Notes under the pieces: generated by a model
Told to the model about the DNA's origin: nothing
Databases searched by the model: none
Seen by the model: only the letters and a program-made list of their open reading frames with translations
Part shown: piece by piece, positions 34,044 to 44,377 of the stretch
How positions within the stretch are numbered: position 1 is the stretch's first letter
How the letters are laid out: every line of letters begins with the position of its first letter
Program-made: the position numbers and the translations under genes
From: WRAU01 sp964277385
GTDB taxonomy: Bacteria; Pseudomonadota; Alphaproteobacteria; WRAU01; Hepatincolaceae
Reading direction: 5' to 3'
Length of the DNA stretch: 64,000 nt
Assembly (NCBI GenBank): GCA_964277385.1
Contig: OZ195520.1
Location: forward strand, 868,001-932,000

Positions 34044-34991
34044 ATGATTAACTTTTATAAAGTAAAAAATAAAAATCTTGTACTAATAGAATCTTTTGAA
34101 ACAGATTGCATTATTGAATTACATAATCCAACAACTACAGAAATCACATATATTTCAAACTTACTTGATGTTAATCATTCCATAATAACAAGAATATTAG
34201 ATCAAGAAGAAAAATCAAGAATAGATATTAAAAAAGATTATATTCTTAGTGTTATTAATGCCCCTTTTAAATCTGATAATAATACTTTAGAAGTATATCC
34301 TGTTGGTATGTTAGTTTTTGATACTTGTTTACTTTTGATTTCTATGGGAAATGTTAGTTATATAAAAAATATAGATCTTATTAAAAATAAAGAGCTTTTA
34401 CTTAAAAACAAGATAGATATGTTTATTTCAATATTTTATGAAATAACAAAATCTTATATTGCTTATACTACAAATATTATTAAAAGTTTTGAATCATTGG
34501 AAAATTTATTATTAAAATCTAGTAAAAAAGAATATATGCTACAAATTCTTAACTTACAAAAAACATTAACTTTCTTTTCTTTTTCTCTACATTCTAACGA
34601 TTTAGTAATAGCTAAATTAATAAAATTAAATGAAAAAAAAGAAGATAATTACTTATCTATGTTTCCTAGAATTAATGATGATTTACTAGGAGATGTACAT
34701 AATGAAAATAAACAGGCTATAGAAATGGCTGATACTTACTCTAAACTTATAATTGATTTAATGTCAACAATTACATCAATTATATCAAATGAACAAAATA
34801 AATTTTTAAAACTCCTAGCCAATATTACAGTTTTACTTACTATTCCTATGATACTTGCCGGTTTTTGGGGAATGAATGTTAAAGTACCTTACCAAGAAGA
34901 AGCTATCGGTTTTTGGATAGTAACAATATCTTCTTTAGTCTTTATTGCTTTATCTCTTTTTTTCTTATGGAAAAAAAATCTATTAGATTAA
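34044..34991 (+). CDS. corA: CorA-family magnesium/metal channel
   Basis: This is a 315-residue inner-membrane Mg2+ channel. A large N-terminal cytosolic domain is followed by the long stalk helix and two C-terminal membrane spans (about 255-275 and 290-310), with the pore signature GMN in WGMNVKVPYQ. It is the second magnesium carrier in the window besides the riboswitch-controlled mgtE. Confidence 0.92.
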   Translation: MINFYKVKNKNLVLIESFETDCIIELHNPTTTEITYISNLLDVNHSIITRILDQEEKSRIDIKKDYILSVINAPFKSDNNTLEVYPVGMLVFDTCLLLISMGNVSYIKNIDLIKNKELLLKNKIDMFISIFYEITKSYIAYTTNIIKSFESLENLLLKSSKKEYMLQILNLQKTLTFFSFSLHSNDLVIAKLIKLNEKKEDNYLSMFPRINDDLLGDVHNENKQAIEMADTYSKLIIDLMSTITSIISNEQNKFLKLLANITVLLTIPMILAGFWGMNVKVPYQEEAIGFWIVTISSLVFIALSLFFLWKKNLLD

Positions 34992-35371
34992 AAAAATGAT
35001 GCAGTTATATATAAAATAACTACAATTATTAAAAAATAGATTTTAATTATTTCTTAACCTGTATACAAATATCTTTTTATTATTTTAATGAATAAGTTTT
35101 ATAATTTAATAGTGATTAAGTTGCATATTGGAATTAAAAAATTTATAAAGATACCCTATCTTCTTATTGTTGTATTAAGAATCTTCATTAGTTTATAAAA
35201 AAAATCTACATTTATTACATATAAAATAAAGATTAATTAATCTTAAATAAATTCTATTTTTGTTTTAAAACCAGAAATTTATCACAACCATTATAGAAAA
35301 TTAGAACACTTTATTATTACACAACAAGAAACTAAAAAGTTCTCTAAAATAATAGTCTTGTACAAAGAAAA
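34992..35371. other. 380-base gap between convergent genes
   Basis: This AT-rich stretch lies between convergent corA and HAD genes. No coding frame, hairpin with T-run, or repeat stands out. Confidence 0.5.
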
Positions 35372-36151
35372 CTATTTTTGCTTAAAATTTACCATTTCTA
35401 TAACTTCAGCTACATTTTTAGCTACATTTTTAGCATAAGATTTAACATCATTAGGGGCCATCTCCATTGCAAAAGAGTTTTCAAATATTTTAAACATAGA
35501 TATATCATTATAATTATCCCCAGCCACAACAACATCTTCAGGCTTTATTTTTAAAATATCTTGTAAATAAACAATAGCATTACCTTTAGATACTTCATTA
35601 GATATAACTTCTAAACAACCAGGAGAAGTTTGAACTGCATATATTCCTTCAAAATTATCTTTTATATATTTAGAAAAACCTTGAAATTGCCCCTCATTAT
35701 CTGAAAGAATTAAAAACAAAGTACATTCTAAGTTAGGGATTTTTTCTTTTAATTTTGGATCTATAATAACGGGTTCTGTAAATTCGTATACATATGAAAT
35801 TTGTCTTTTTGCTGTTGCATACCTTTTATCAACTTCTGTAACCTCAATCGTTACATTTTCTAATGAATAAACATATTCAGATAATTTTTCTATTATATTT
35901 TTTGGCAATAATTTTTTATATACTATGTTGTCATTTTTATCTTTAATAACAGCACCATTCTGGGATATTCTATAATCACCAAAAAATCCTAAACTTTTTT
36001 CTAGTGCTTTAATATCAGCATCTATTCTACCTGTTGCTAAGATAAATTTATTACCATCTTCAATAAAAGATTTAATTTTTTTTACTGTATCTTTATCTAT
36101 TTTATGATTTTGTAACAAAGTTCCATCAATATCTGAAAAAAAGCATTTCAT
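35372..36151 (-). CDS. Cof-type HAD phosphatase
   Basis: This is a 259-residue HAD hydrolase. Motif I DIDGT (Asp7 nucleophile, Asp9), motif II in FILATGR, motif III Lys in SKGNAI, and motif IV GDNYNDISMF are present in order with a C2B cap. Such enzymes act on sugar phosphates or flavin/pyridoxal phosphate. The substrate cannot be told from sequence. Confidence 0.9.
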   Translation of the reverse strand: MKCFFSDIDGTLLQNHKIDKDTVKKIKSFIEDGNKFILATGRIDADIKALEKSLGFFGDYRISQNGAVIKDKNDNIVYKKLLPKNIIEKLSEYVYSLENVTIEVTEVDKRYATAKRQISYVYEFTEPVIIDPKLKEKIPNLECTLFLILSDNEGQFQGFSKYIKDNFEGIYAVQTSPGCLEVISNEVSKGNAIVYLQDILKIKPEDVVVAGDNYNDISMFKIFENSFAMEMAPNDVKSYAKNVAKNVAEVIEMVNFKQK

Positions 36152-36210
36152 AAAAGCTATTCCTAATATTATTTATATACATACCTAATATGATAATAAT
36201 ATTTTCATAG

Positions 36211-37362
36211 TTATTCAATAAAATAATCTTTTAACGGCTTGAAACCATTAAAGTTTACAGCTGAGTATGAAGTAGTATAAGCACCTGTTGATAAAATATA
36301 AACATGATCCTCTGCTTGTAAACTTAAAGGCATTTTATATTTATAGTCTTTGTATAAAATATCCATACCATCACAAGTAGGTCCTGCCAAATTAACCTCT
36401 CCTAGATTCCTATCTGAATCTTTTGAGGTAATCATTTTATATTTTATTGATTCACCTAAGGTTTCAGCTAATCCGCCATACATCCCAACATCCAAATATA
36501 CCCATCTGAATTTTGCATCTTTAGATTTTTTAGAAACCAATACAACTTCTGTTTTTAAAACACCAGCATCAGCTACTAAAAATCTTCCTGGTTCTGCAAA
36601 AATAATCGGATGTATCTTTCCAAAATTTTCATTTAAAGATTTATTAATAACCTTATAATAATCAGATAAAAACTTATGGTCGCTAAGATAACCATAAGCA
36701 GGATATCCGCCACCTAAATTTAGCATTTCTAATTTTATAGAGTGATTTTTCTCTAAATTTTTGAAAACAACACTAGCACTAGAAATGGCTCTATCCCAAG
36801 CCTCTAAATCTAACTGTTGCGATCCTACATGGAAAGAGATACCAAATGGATTTAGACCTAAATTTTTAGCTTGAATTAAGATATCTTCTGCCATTTCAAT
36901 AGAGCATCCGAACTTAGCAGACAATGGCCATAAAGCATTAGCATTGTTCACTAATATTCTACAATAGATTTTTGATTTAGGAGCATTTAAAGCAATAGAA
37001 TTAAGATCTTCTATGCTATCTGTTGCAAAAATTCTTATTCCCTTAGAATAAGCTTCTTTTATTAAATAAGGTTTTTTAATTGTACTTCCCCAAGAAATTT
37101 TATCAGGATCAATTCCTAAACTTAAGCAAAGATTAACTTCTTCTATAGATGCAACATCAAATGAACTTCCTAAATTTCTTAAAGTTTCTAACACTTTGAT
37201 AGCAGGATTGCATTTAACAGCGTAAAAAACTTCTATTTTAGGCATATCTCTTTTAAATTCAACATATTTCTCTTTTAAAATATTCAAATCAAAAATAACA
37301 CATGGAGTTTCTATATTAGAAGAGTTGTCATTAATAAATTGCTGAATTTTTTTTGATATCAT
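36211..37362 (-). CDS. Ornithine/lysine decarboxylase-like enzyme (PLP, fold III)
   Basis: This is a 383-residue pyridoxal-phosphate enzyme of the alanine-racemase-type fold. The PLP Lys is in VFYAVKCNP, HVGSQ and GGGYPAYG follow, EPGRFLVADAG binds phosphate, and the C-terminal catalytic CDGMD is present with the ODC-type YTTSYS. CDGMD points to a decarboxylase of ornithine or lysine, giving putrescine or cadaverine, more than to LysA. The start at 37362 has AAGGGGA; an upstream ATG (37395) has no binding site. Confidence 0.88.
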   Translation of the reverse strand: MISKKIQQFINDNSSNIETPCVIFDLNILKEKYVEFKRDMPKIEVFYAVKCNPAIKVLETLRNLGSSFDVASIEEVNLCLSLGIDPDKISWGSTIKKPYLIKEAYSKGIRIFATDSIEDLNSIALNAPKSKIYCRILVNNANALWPLSAKFGCSIEMAEDILIQAKNLGLNPFGISFHVGSQQLDLEAWDRAISSASVVFKNLEKNHSIKLEMLNLGGGYPAYGYLSDHKFLSDYYKVINKSLNENFGKIHPIIFAEPGRFLVADAGVLKTEVVLVSKKSKDAKFRWVYLDVGMYGGLAETLGESIKYKMITSKDSDRNLGEVNLAGPTCDGMDILYKDYKYKMPLSLQAEDHVYILSTGAYTTSYSAVNFNGFKPLKDYFIE

Positions 37363-37576
37363 TAGATTCCCCTTATTAAATGGCATTTGACACAAATTAT
37401 AACATATAAATATATTCTAAAAACTAATTAAATAGTTATCTATTAAAATGCTTGTCAAGTTTTTATTACAACCCAAACTTCTAAAAGGGATATCTAACAA
37501 TAAAAACACTTGTTTTTATCTGATTTTTAAACTACTTTTTATGGTAATATTTAATATAAAAGATTAGAGAAATATA

Positions 37577-38011
37577 ATGAAACAAATACTAATAATAAAT
37601 GGTCCTAACTTGAATTTGTTAGGAGCAAGAGAACAAGCTATTTATGGTAGTTATTCTTTGGCTGATTTAGAAAAGATTTGCATAGAAAAAGCTAAAGAAT
37701 GTCAGCATGAAATTATTTTTTTTCAAAGCAATTCAGAAGGAGAAATAATAAATAGAATTCATAAAGCCTATAATTTAGGTGTTACAAAACTAATAATAAA
37801 TGCTGGTGCTTATACTCATACATCTATTGCAATTATGGATTCTATTCTTGCGACAAACATGGAAACAATAGAGGTTCATCTGTCCAATATTTATAGAAGA
37901 GAAGATTTTAGACATAAATCTTATATATCAAAAGTGGCAAAAGCTACTATTTGTGGTTTAGGATTAGATGGATATTTATACGCTATAGATAACTTGTGTA
38001 AAAATCAGTAG
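37577..38011 (+). CDS. aroQ: Type II 3-dehydroquinate dehydratase
   Basis: This 144-residue enzyme converts 3-dehydroquinate to 3-dehydroshikimate in aromatic synthesis. Its N-terminus NGPNLNLLGAREQAIYG, NAGAYTHTSIA and EVHLSNIYRREDFRHKS carry the catalytic Arg, Tyr and His. It is of standard length. It is divergent from the decarboxylase. Confidence 0.96.
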   Translation: MKQILIINGPNLNLLGAREQAIYGSYSLADLEKICIEKAKECQHEIIFFQSNSEGEIINRIHKAYNLGVTKLIINAGAYTHTSIAIMDSILATNMETIEVHLSNIYRREDFRHKSYISKVAKATICGLGLDGYLYAIDNLCKNQ

Positions 38012-38291
38012 TTAAATTTTATTGTAATATAAATTTGTTTTCGTAGTATTATAAAAAATAACAATAAAAATGTATTATAATCCTTGTAATAAAAAGATTT
38101 TATTGATTATCTTTTAAAGAATTTTGTTGAATTTTTAGAAAAATTGAACACTAAAAACACCGAATACTTTAAAGTTGATTTTTTTTAGTTAGCTGTGACC
38201 CCTGAATATAAGTTTTCAAAGCTCAAGTGCTGAGTTTAAATTCTGCATATTAGAGCTTTTATACTTGTTTGTAAAAATCTTATTTGCTAAA

Positions 38292-39377
38292 CTATTTATC
38301 CAATCCTTTTTCTTTTAACCATTCTGATAATAAATCTGCTAATTGAATATTATTAAGTTCTGCAAATAAAAAATGAGTATTGCCGTAAATGCCTATCTTT
38401 GGAAGTTCCACAAGTTTTACATCTCCTCCATTTTCATTTACAAGATTTGCAAATTTTCTAGCCATAGCAAGACGTATACGCCAATTTTCTGCACCCAAGT
38501 TTTTTGATGGTTCTTCTGGTATATAATCTCCAAAATAAATAACAATAGGAATTTTTGTTAGCTTATCAAATTCTTCACCAGATACAACTTCTGGCAAAAT
38601 AGTTCCTGTTAGACCTGAAATTGGTTCAGGAAGTGCATCTTGAGGAAATGGGAAACTACCAGGTTCATATGCAACAACTGCTTTTACCTTATTGTTTTTT
38701 ATAGCTGTTTTCCAACCTGGTCCTCCTCCAGCTGAATGAGTTACCAAAATAGCTCCATCAATTTTATCAAATAATGCTGACACAGAATCTACAACTAAAT
38801 TATTATCAATTGAACCAATATTTGGTACCATCTGACGAAAAAATTGATTCATACTTTCCTCGTCTTTTGGAAATTGAACATTATCAGCAAATATTGGCCA
38901 TGTTCCCATACGCCAAATATCAAACCAAGTCTGCTCATCCGCAACAGGTTTAATAGATGCTGCTTCTGTTCCACGAGAAGCTTGTCCTCTACGAGGTTGA
39001 TCTACTAAATAAATCCCAAAATTACGACGTAAAAATATATTGTTAAATCCATCACGTCCATCTGGAGTAGTTCCCCATGATCTAGATGCTTGACCATATC
39101 CATGCAAAAACACTAGTGACAATTTTCTTGCTTTTTCTGGTATTTGATAAAAAACAACAGCATGATCACCATGATATGTTTGACCTCTACCACTTGGAAC
39201 CCAACCTTCAAATTTATAATTATCAAAAGTTCCTGAATTTTTAATAACAGTTCCACCTATAGAAAAACTACCTTGATCTTTTATATGTAAAGGCATATTT
39301 TTATCTCCTACAAAAAAAATAGACACAATAATAATTATAACTATGGCAATAAGAGTTAAAACTATTTTTATTTTCAT
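38292..39377 (-). CDS. Membrane-anchored alpha/beta hydrolase
   Basis: This is a 361-residue protein with an N-terminal membrane anchor (about 2-24), then an alpha/beta hydrolase fold. The oxyanion part is FLHGYGQAS, the nucleophile Ser is in VTHSAGGG, and the catalytic His is in GNTHFLF near the end. It starts inside the stop of the fusion gene (ATGA overlap), with GGAG upstream, so both are translated together. The substrate is unknown; it probably acts on the outer face of the inner membrane. Confidence 0.85.
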   Translation of the reverse strand: MKIKIVLTLIAIVIIIIVSIFFVGDKNMPLHIKDQGSFSIGGTVIKNSGTFDNYKFEGWVPSGRGQTYHGDHAVVFYQIPEKARKLSLVFLHGYGQASRSWGTTPDGRDGFNNIFLRRNFGIYLVDQPRRGQASRGTEAASIKPVADEQTWFDIWRMGTWPIFADNVQFPKDEESMNQFFRQMVPNIGSIDNNLVVDSVSALFDKIDGAILVTHSAGGGPGWKTAIKNNKVKAVVAYEPGSFPFPQDALPEPISGLTGTILPEVVSGEEFDKLTKIPIVIYFGDYIPEEPSKNLGAENWRIRLAMARKFANLVNENGGDVKLVELPKIGIYGNTHFLFAELNNIQLADLLSEWLKEKGLDK

Positions 39378-41446
39378 TTTACTAACTCCATCCAAGTTGC
39401 TGAAATACCATCACGAGTTGGTGTAATAGCATAGTGAGACATTTCTGAGTCTTGCTCTGCACCATGCCAATGTTTTACTCCAGCCGGAAACCATACAACA
39501 TCACCAGGATAAACTCTAATTACTTCTCCACCTTCTTGTTGAACATTTCCAATACCTGAAACAATTATTATCATTTGACCTTTTGGATGAGAATGCCATG
39601 CCGTTCTTGCTCCCTTACTAAAAGATACAAGACCATTTGAACTTTCTGGTATTCCTTGAATATATTCAACCTCTACTTTTCCACTGAATTTATCAGAAGG
39701 AGCTTCAGACTTCACAAAATCAGCTTTACGCATAACTTTTATTTTAGAAGTGTTAGAAGTTGGCACAGGTGTTTTACCATCAAGATTTTTAGTAAAAAAA
39801 TCAGCCAGTTTTGGTAATGTAATTTTTAAATATTCTGGACGATCATATAAATCAACATGAGAAGCATTAGGAACCACAAATATTTCCTTAGGTTCTGATG
39901 CCTTAAAATATGCATTATCGCTAAAATATTTTGATACTGCACGTTCTCCTACTATCAATAATATTGGACGAGGACTAATAGTTTCAATCTGTTCAAAGGG
40001 AAAAAAATTCATCATTGCAGCTTGGCTAATTAGTGAATATGATGTACCTGCATTAGGATGATTACCTCTTGGTGTTCTATAATAATCATAAAATTCACGA
40101 GTATTTTCCGTATCTTTTTCTGTAATTGTAAGTGGAACACCTAAGGTATCTGTACGTTCTTCACCTCTGAATTCTTTTGTACGTAATTCTCCAATTTTAT
40201 CAAGTGTTTCCATTCTTTGTTCATAGGAAATTACATCTCCTAACCCCTGACGTCTAGCTCTACCTAAGTCATACATACTTATCGTGGCAATTGCTTTTAT
40301 TCTATGATCTATAGCCGCTGCACTAAGAACATATCCTCCACCTCCACAAATTCCTAATGCAGCAATACGATTTGCATCAACCAAAGGGTGATTACTTAAA
40401 AAATCTACTCCAGCACTAAAATCTTCTACTCTAATCCCCGGAACTTCTATATTACGAAGTTGTCCTCCACTTTCTCCCCAAAAAGAAGCATCAAAAGCAA
40501 GAGTTATAAATCCAAGTTCTGCTAATTTTTGTGCATGTAAACCTGAGGTCTGCTCTTTAACACCTGTAAAAGTATGACCAACAATAATTGCAGAATATTT
40601 TTTAGATTTATCAATATTTTTAGGAATATATAAATCTCCAACTACAACAATACCAACTCTATTTTTAAAATGAACTTTTTCTTTGTAAAATTTTTCTTTA
40701 TTTTCAGATAGTTTTTCCACTTTTGTAGAACTTTCCGAAGTTTTACTATATAAAACATTCTTTAATAGATCAGCAGAGCTTTTTACACCAACTAATGACA
40801 CCACATCTTGCAGTTCTTCTAGAGTTAACCCAATATTTATTCCTATGTTTAAATGACCTTTAAGTTGTGCATCTAAACCAGGCACACTGGATAATGCTGA
40901 AATTGTTGCTAATTCTCTTTCCTGATTACTAAGAACTCCTCTTCCAAAAATATCTGCAAATAAATGTTCTTTTAAAAAATCATCAATCACTGGTATAAAA
41001 TTAGCATAAGTACCCTGTGATGAATTTCCAACAAGACCACTCCTTACATTTTCACCGTACTTATTTTTATCTATTCCCTTGAATAAAACATTCGGAGTAT
41101 TTCCATGAGCATCAAAAATACCTTCTGATTCACGCTTTTCTATAATTTTCTGAAATGTTGTAACCGCATTTAAGCTACGAGGGAATCCAGCATATGCCGA
41201 CATTTGCAACAATATTTCTTTTATTTCATTTATAGATAATCCATGATTTAGTCCATAAATTAATTCTGTATCTAAATTTTTAATATCTCCTTTCATTGTA
41301 TAAGAGGATATTAAAACAATGCTTCTCTGTTTTTCTGTAAGTTTATTCATTGTTTTCTCATTTATTTTTACATAATATAATATGCCAATAGCCATAACCA
41401 GCATTATCATTATTGGTATTGCAATTATTTTTAATTTATTTTTCAT
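39374..41446 (-). CDS. Fusion of carboxymuconolactone decarboxylase, alpha/beta hydrolase and cupin
   Basis: This 690-residue membrane-anchored protein has, in order: a membrane span (about 6-25), two CMD-like domains (about 35-105 and 150-230), a dienelactone-hydrolase-like domain (about 250-560; GICGGGGY with a Cys nucleophile, His in NASHVDL), and a C-terminal cupin (about 590-685; HSHPKGQ and HWHG metal ligands). These parts are normally separate neighbouring genes. It forms an operon with the next hydrolase, and the AraC regulator is divergent. It is likely a horizontally acquired unit. Confidence 0.85.
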   Translation of the reverse strand: MKNKLKIIAIPIMIMLVMAIGILYYVKINEKTMNKLTEKQRSIVLISSYTMKGDIKNLDTELIYGLNHGLSINEIKEILLQMSAYAGFPRSLNAVTTFQKIIEKRESEGIFDAHGNTPNVLFKGIDKNKYGENVRSGLVGNSSQGTYANFIPVIDDFLKEHLFADIFGRGVLSNQERELATISALSSVPGLDAQLKGHLNIGINIGLTLEELQDVVSLVGVKSSADLLKNVLYSKTSESSTKVEKLSENKEKFYKEKVHFKNRVGIVVVGDLYIPKNIDKSKKYSAIIVGHTFTGVKEQTSGLHAQKLAELGFITLAFDASFWGESGGQLRNIEVPGIRVEDFSAGVDFLSNHPLVDANRIAALGICGGGGYVLSAAAIDHRIKAIATISMYDLGRARRQGLGDVISYEQRMETLDKIGELRTKEFRGEERTDTLGVPLTITEKDTENTREFYDYYRTPRGNHPNAGTSYSLISQAAMMNFFPFEQIETISPRPILLIVGERAVSKYFSDNAYFKASEPKEIFVVPNASHVDLYDRPEYLKITLPKLADFFTKNLDGKTPVPTSNTSKIKVMRKADFVKSEAPSDKFSGKVEVEYIQGIPESSNGLVSFSKGARTAWHSHPKGQMIIIVSGIGNVQQEGGEVIRVYPGDVVWFPAGVKHWHGAEQDSEMSHYAITPTRDGISATWMELVK

Positions 41447-41599
41447 ATATTTAGCCCATTATTTACTATAATAAATTATAACACATAAAAAACTCTAAAA
41501 TAGAAATATATCCACCTACTTTATACACAATCCTACTTTATATTGTTAGACTGATAAATTTGTGATAAGTTATACATAATAAAAAAGTGGATTTAAATA

Positions 41600-42502
41600 A
41601 TGACATCTCATATAGATTTAAAAACCTCCATAGAAATATTAAAAAACACAATTATAAATAAAATACCTAAGTCTGGTTCTTATCCTACAGAGATTGAAGG
41701 ATTATATCTATCTCGACAAAATTCTCCTACTTATGTTACAAAATGCTTTTATAAACCAGTAATAGTTATGTTTCTACAAGGCAATAAAACAATTATCTTT
41801 GGAGATTCTAAATATATAGCCAAAGAAAATAATATATTAATCTCAGGAATAGAGATTCCAGTAAGCAGTTTTGTTTCTAAAGCATTAATGGAAAAACCTT
41901 ATCTTGCTATAGTGCTTGAATTGGATGCTCCTATGATTTTACAACTTTTAGCAGAAATTCCTCAAAATAAATTTGTAGATAACCCATCGGGAGTAGGATT
42001 ATTACAACCTGCGGATGTAGAAATTACCGATGCTTTTTTACGTTTAATAGAGTTATTAAACAAACCTCAACAAATTCCTATTCTATCTTCACAAATAAAA
42101 CGCGAAATTTATTATTACTTATTAACAGGAATAAATGGTGCTTATTTACGTTCTCTTTATGCTTTAGGTTCTCAAAATAATCAAATAGCTAGGTCAATAA
42201 CTTGGCTGAAACAAAATATATCAAAGTCAATAAAAATAGAATATTTAGCAAAGAAAGCAAATATGTCTCCTTCCACTTTTCATCGTTATTTCAAAAAAAT
42301 GACTAGCTTAAGTCCAATTCAGTACCAAAAAAGATTACGCTTACATGAAGCACAACGTATTATGCTTGTAGAAAACATGGATGCAACCAGCTCTGCTTTT
42401 TCTGTGGGATATGAAAATATTGGACAATTTACAAGAGAATATAAACGTTTGTTTGGAGAACCTCCTCGTAAAAATATCATTAGAATTAAAGGTGAAAAAT
42501 AA
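41600..42502 (+). CDS. AraC-family transcriptional regulator
   Basis: This 300-residue regulator has an AraC_N-type sensing domain (about 25-170) and two C-terminal helix-turn-helices (about 200-295; YLAKKANMSPSTFHRYFKK and SSAFSVGYENIGQFTREYKRLFG). It is divergent from the hydrolase fusion with a 153-base shared promoter gap, so it most likely controls that operon. Confidence 0.92.
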   Translation: MTSHIDLKTSIEILKNTIINKIPKSGSYPTEIEGLYLSRQNSPTYVTKCFYKPVIVMFLQGNKTIIFGDSKYIAKENNILISGIEIPVSSFVSKALMEKPYLAIVLELDAPMILQLLAEIPQNKFVDNPSGVGLLQPADVEITDAFLRLIELLNKPQQIPILSSQIKREIYYYLLTGINGAYLRSLYALGSQNNQIARSITWLKQNISKSIKIEYLAKKANMSPSTFHRYFKKMTSLSPIQYQKRLRLHEAQRIMLVENMDATSSAFSVGYENIGQFTREYKRLFGEPPRKNIIRIKGEK

Positions 42503-42619
42503 TTTATAAATTATAACCAATAAAATTGGTAAAGGAAAAAATTCAATATAAATTTTAGTCAATCTTTTCATAATTAACCAAATAAACCATTTTATTGAAG
42601 TTTTCTTTAAAACGATATT

Positions 42620-43240
42620 AAAGCCATTATCAATTAATATATTGTAGTATAATTCTTTAACCTGATTACTAACTTCTTGTTCTCTTTCATACACAAGATC
42701 TAATATTAGAGTTTGTGCTCTTACTACTAATAAATTTCCACATTTATAGTCATTTTCTTGGAATTTTAAAGTATAAGCAAGAGTCAGATTAAGTCTATTT
42801 CCCAATCAGAAACTGATCTTACATAAACATAATTCCTAAAACCTAAAAAGATCTTTATTATATTTTAGGTTAGATAAGGTCTTTTATACCGATAATTTAA
42901 AACTCTTTTAAATGGTTTTTTATTTTTGAAATATTCTAGTGGTTCCTCTACTAAAAGCTATCATTCTTCATCATGATCTCCAACGTTTACAATTTCTTTT
43001 GCTTCTTTAACTAAATCTTTAATAACTTTAGCTTGATTTTCTTTACCTTTAATTGATTTTAATTCTAGTTATGAAATACTAAAAGGTAAATCTATTTTTC
43101 GCTTTTTTATACTTTTAATCCTATTCAGCTGGGTTTTTAAGTGATAATAAATAACCATTTAGGAAAACCTTTTTACTCATTAATTTCTATATTTTCTTTG
43201 TTGATATTTCCAACTATTTTTATTCTATTTGTTAGGATAA
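42620..43240 (-). pseudogene. Relic of a second topB copy
   Basis: Minus-strand segments with many stops and frameshifts match topB (30884-32947): LNLTLAYTLK, then VVRAQTLILDLVYEREQEV. At DNA level the part around 42960-43110 lines up with the DPDEEGQ region of topB. The order of blocks is that of topB residues about 40-245. It was probably an extra copy carried by a mobile element. Confidence 0.85.
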
Positions 43241-43364
43241 TAAACTCTTTTTTTAACCACTTTTATATGTAAAAATCCACAAAAAAAGAACTAAAAACAC
43301 CAAAAAATTAAAAGTTTGGTTTCTAGTCCTTCTTAATTTCTTAGATAGATAAGAATAAAATATA

Positions 43365-43604
43365 TTATCTATCTATCAAATCTTTTACTACAAGAGACTT
43401 TAAAGATACAATATTTAAATTATATTTTTTTATAATATTCGCTCTATAATCTTCATCAGTCCATTCACCTACATGAACTTTTTTTAGATTTCCTCTTCCC
43501 TCATTAATCTCTTCTTCTGTTGCACCAGTTTCCATAGCTGTCGATAAAACAGCATACTCTATTCCATCTAGTTCTTCTTGAGTCAATTTTTTTATTTTTT
43601 TCAT
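43365..43604 (-). CDS. VbhA-like antitoxin
   Basis: This 79-residue protein follows the Fic gene on the same strand. Its layout matches the VbhA family: a helix with STAMET at the place of the inhibitory (S/T)xxxE(G/N) motif, then an acidic helix, then VHVGEWTDED. The inhibitory motif has Thr where Gly or Asn is usual. In known systems the antitoxin gene comes first; here it follows the toxin. The start is uncertain (43604, 43634 or 43679); a TATAAT at 43650-43655 suggests extra transcription of the antitoxin alone. Confidence 0.6.
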   Translation of the reverse strand: MKKIKKLTQEELDGIEYAVLSTAMETGATEEEINEGRGNLKKVHVGEWTDEDYRANIIKKYNLNIVSLKSLVVKDLIDR

Positions 43605-43680
43605 TATAAATTCTTCATCCCTCTCATCTCTCATAAACACTACAATATAATTATAGCACAAATTACTATAAAATAACATA

Positions 43681-44328
43681 TTATTTAATATAATCTCTAT
43701 CTTTTTTGTTTACTTTAGTAATGTTTATAGCAGGCTCTACAATGTCATTCAAAATTTTAATTAACTTACTACCATCATTGTTATTTACACCTAAATCTCT
43801 TGCTATATATAGTTCATCTTTTATATTATACGTTTTTTCCCATTTTATATTAAATCCGGCTTTTACGCCTATTTGCCTTGTGAATTCTCTTAGAGTTCTT
43901 GAATTTCCTTCTGCAAATGGATGTAAAAAATCTAATTCTTTGTATAAATTACCTAATTTATTACAAAAGTCTTCCTTATTTTTACAATTAGTAAAAAAAT
44001 GATCTTCTTTAAGTTGTTCTAATTCCTTTTTTAAATTATGCTCGAGATAATCACTATAACTGTATTCTACAATATAACATGTTCCATCAGATAACACTCT
44101 ATTTTTTCTTGAATATCCACCCTCTCGCAACGTACCAGCCCAAGGATAAATATCTTGAAAAATATGCTTATGATTATTTATCAAGTGCTTATAATCAAAA
44201 TTACCTGTAATGTTCTTTTCTTTTAATTCACCTAATCTCTTTAAAACAAAATCAAATTCTATCTTATCTAATAACTTTTTATCAGTAATACCAAACTTAT
44301 TATTTAAAATACATTCACCACTTTGCAT
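43681..44328 (-). CDS. Fic-domain toxin
   Basis: This is a 215-residue Fic protein that would transfer AMP to target proteins. The active-site loop is HPFAEGNSRTLREF; the catalytic His, Phe, Glu and final Arg are kept, while the second Gly of GNG is Ser. The earlier part (QDIYPWAGTLREGGY) is the standard Fic flap region. It starts after AGGAGAA. Its targets are unknown; VbhT-type Fic toxins modify gyrase and topoisomerase IV. Confidence 0.9.
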   Translation of the reverse strand: MQSGECILNNKFGITDKKLLDKIEFDFVLKRLGELKEKNITGNFDYKHLINNHKHIFQDIYPWAGTLREGGYSRKNRVLSDGTCYIVEYSYSDYLEHNLKKELEQLKEDHFFTNCKNKEDFCNKLGNLYKELDFLHPFAEGNSRTLREFTRQIGVKAGFNIKWEKTYNIKDELYIARDLGVNNNDGSKLIKILNDIVEPAINITKVNKKDRDYIK

Positions 44329-44377
44329 TCGTTATATTCTCCTAATACTATAACCTTATCATATTTCTACTAACTTT

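Noticed and set aside
42341..42805. A 154-codon minus-strand frame as a new gene
   Set aside because: Its first half is a topB relic and its second half is antisense to the AraC gene.
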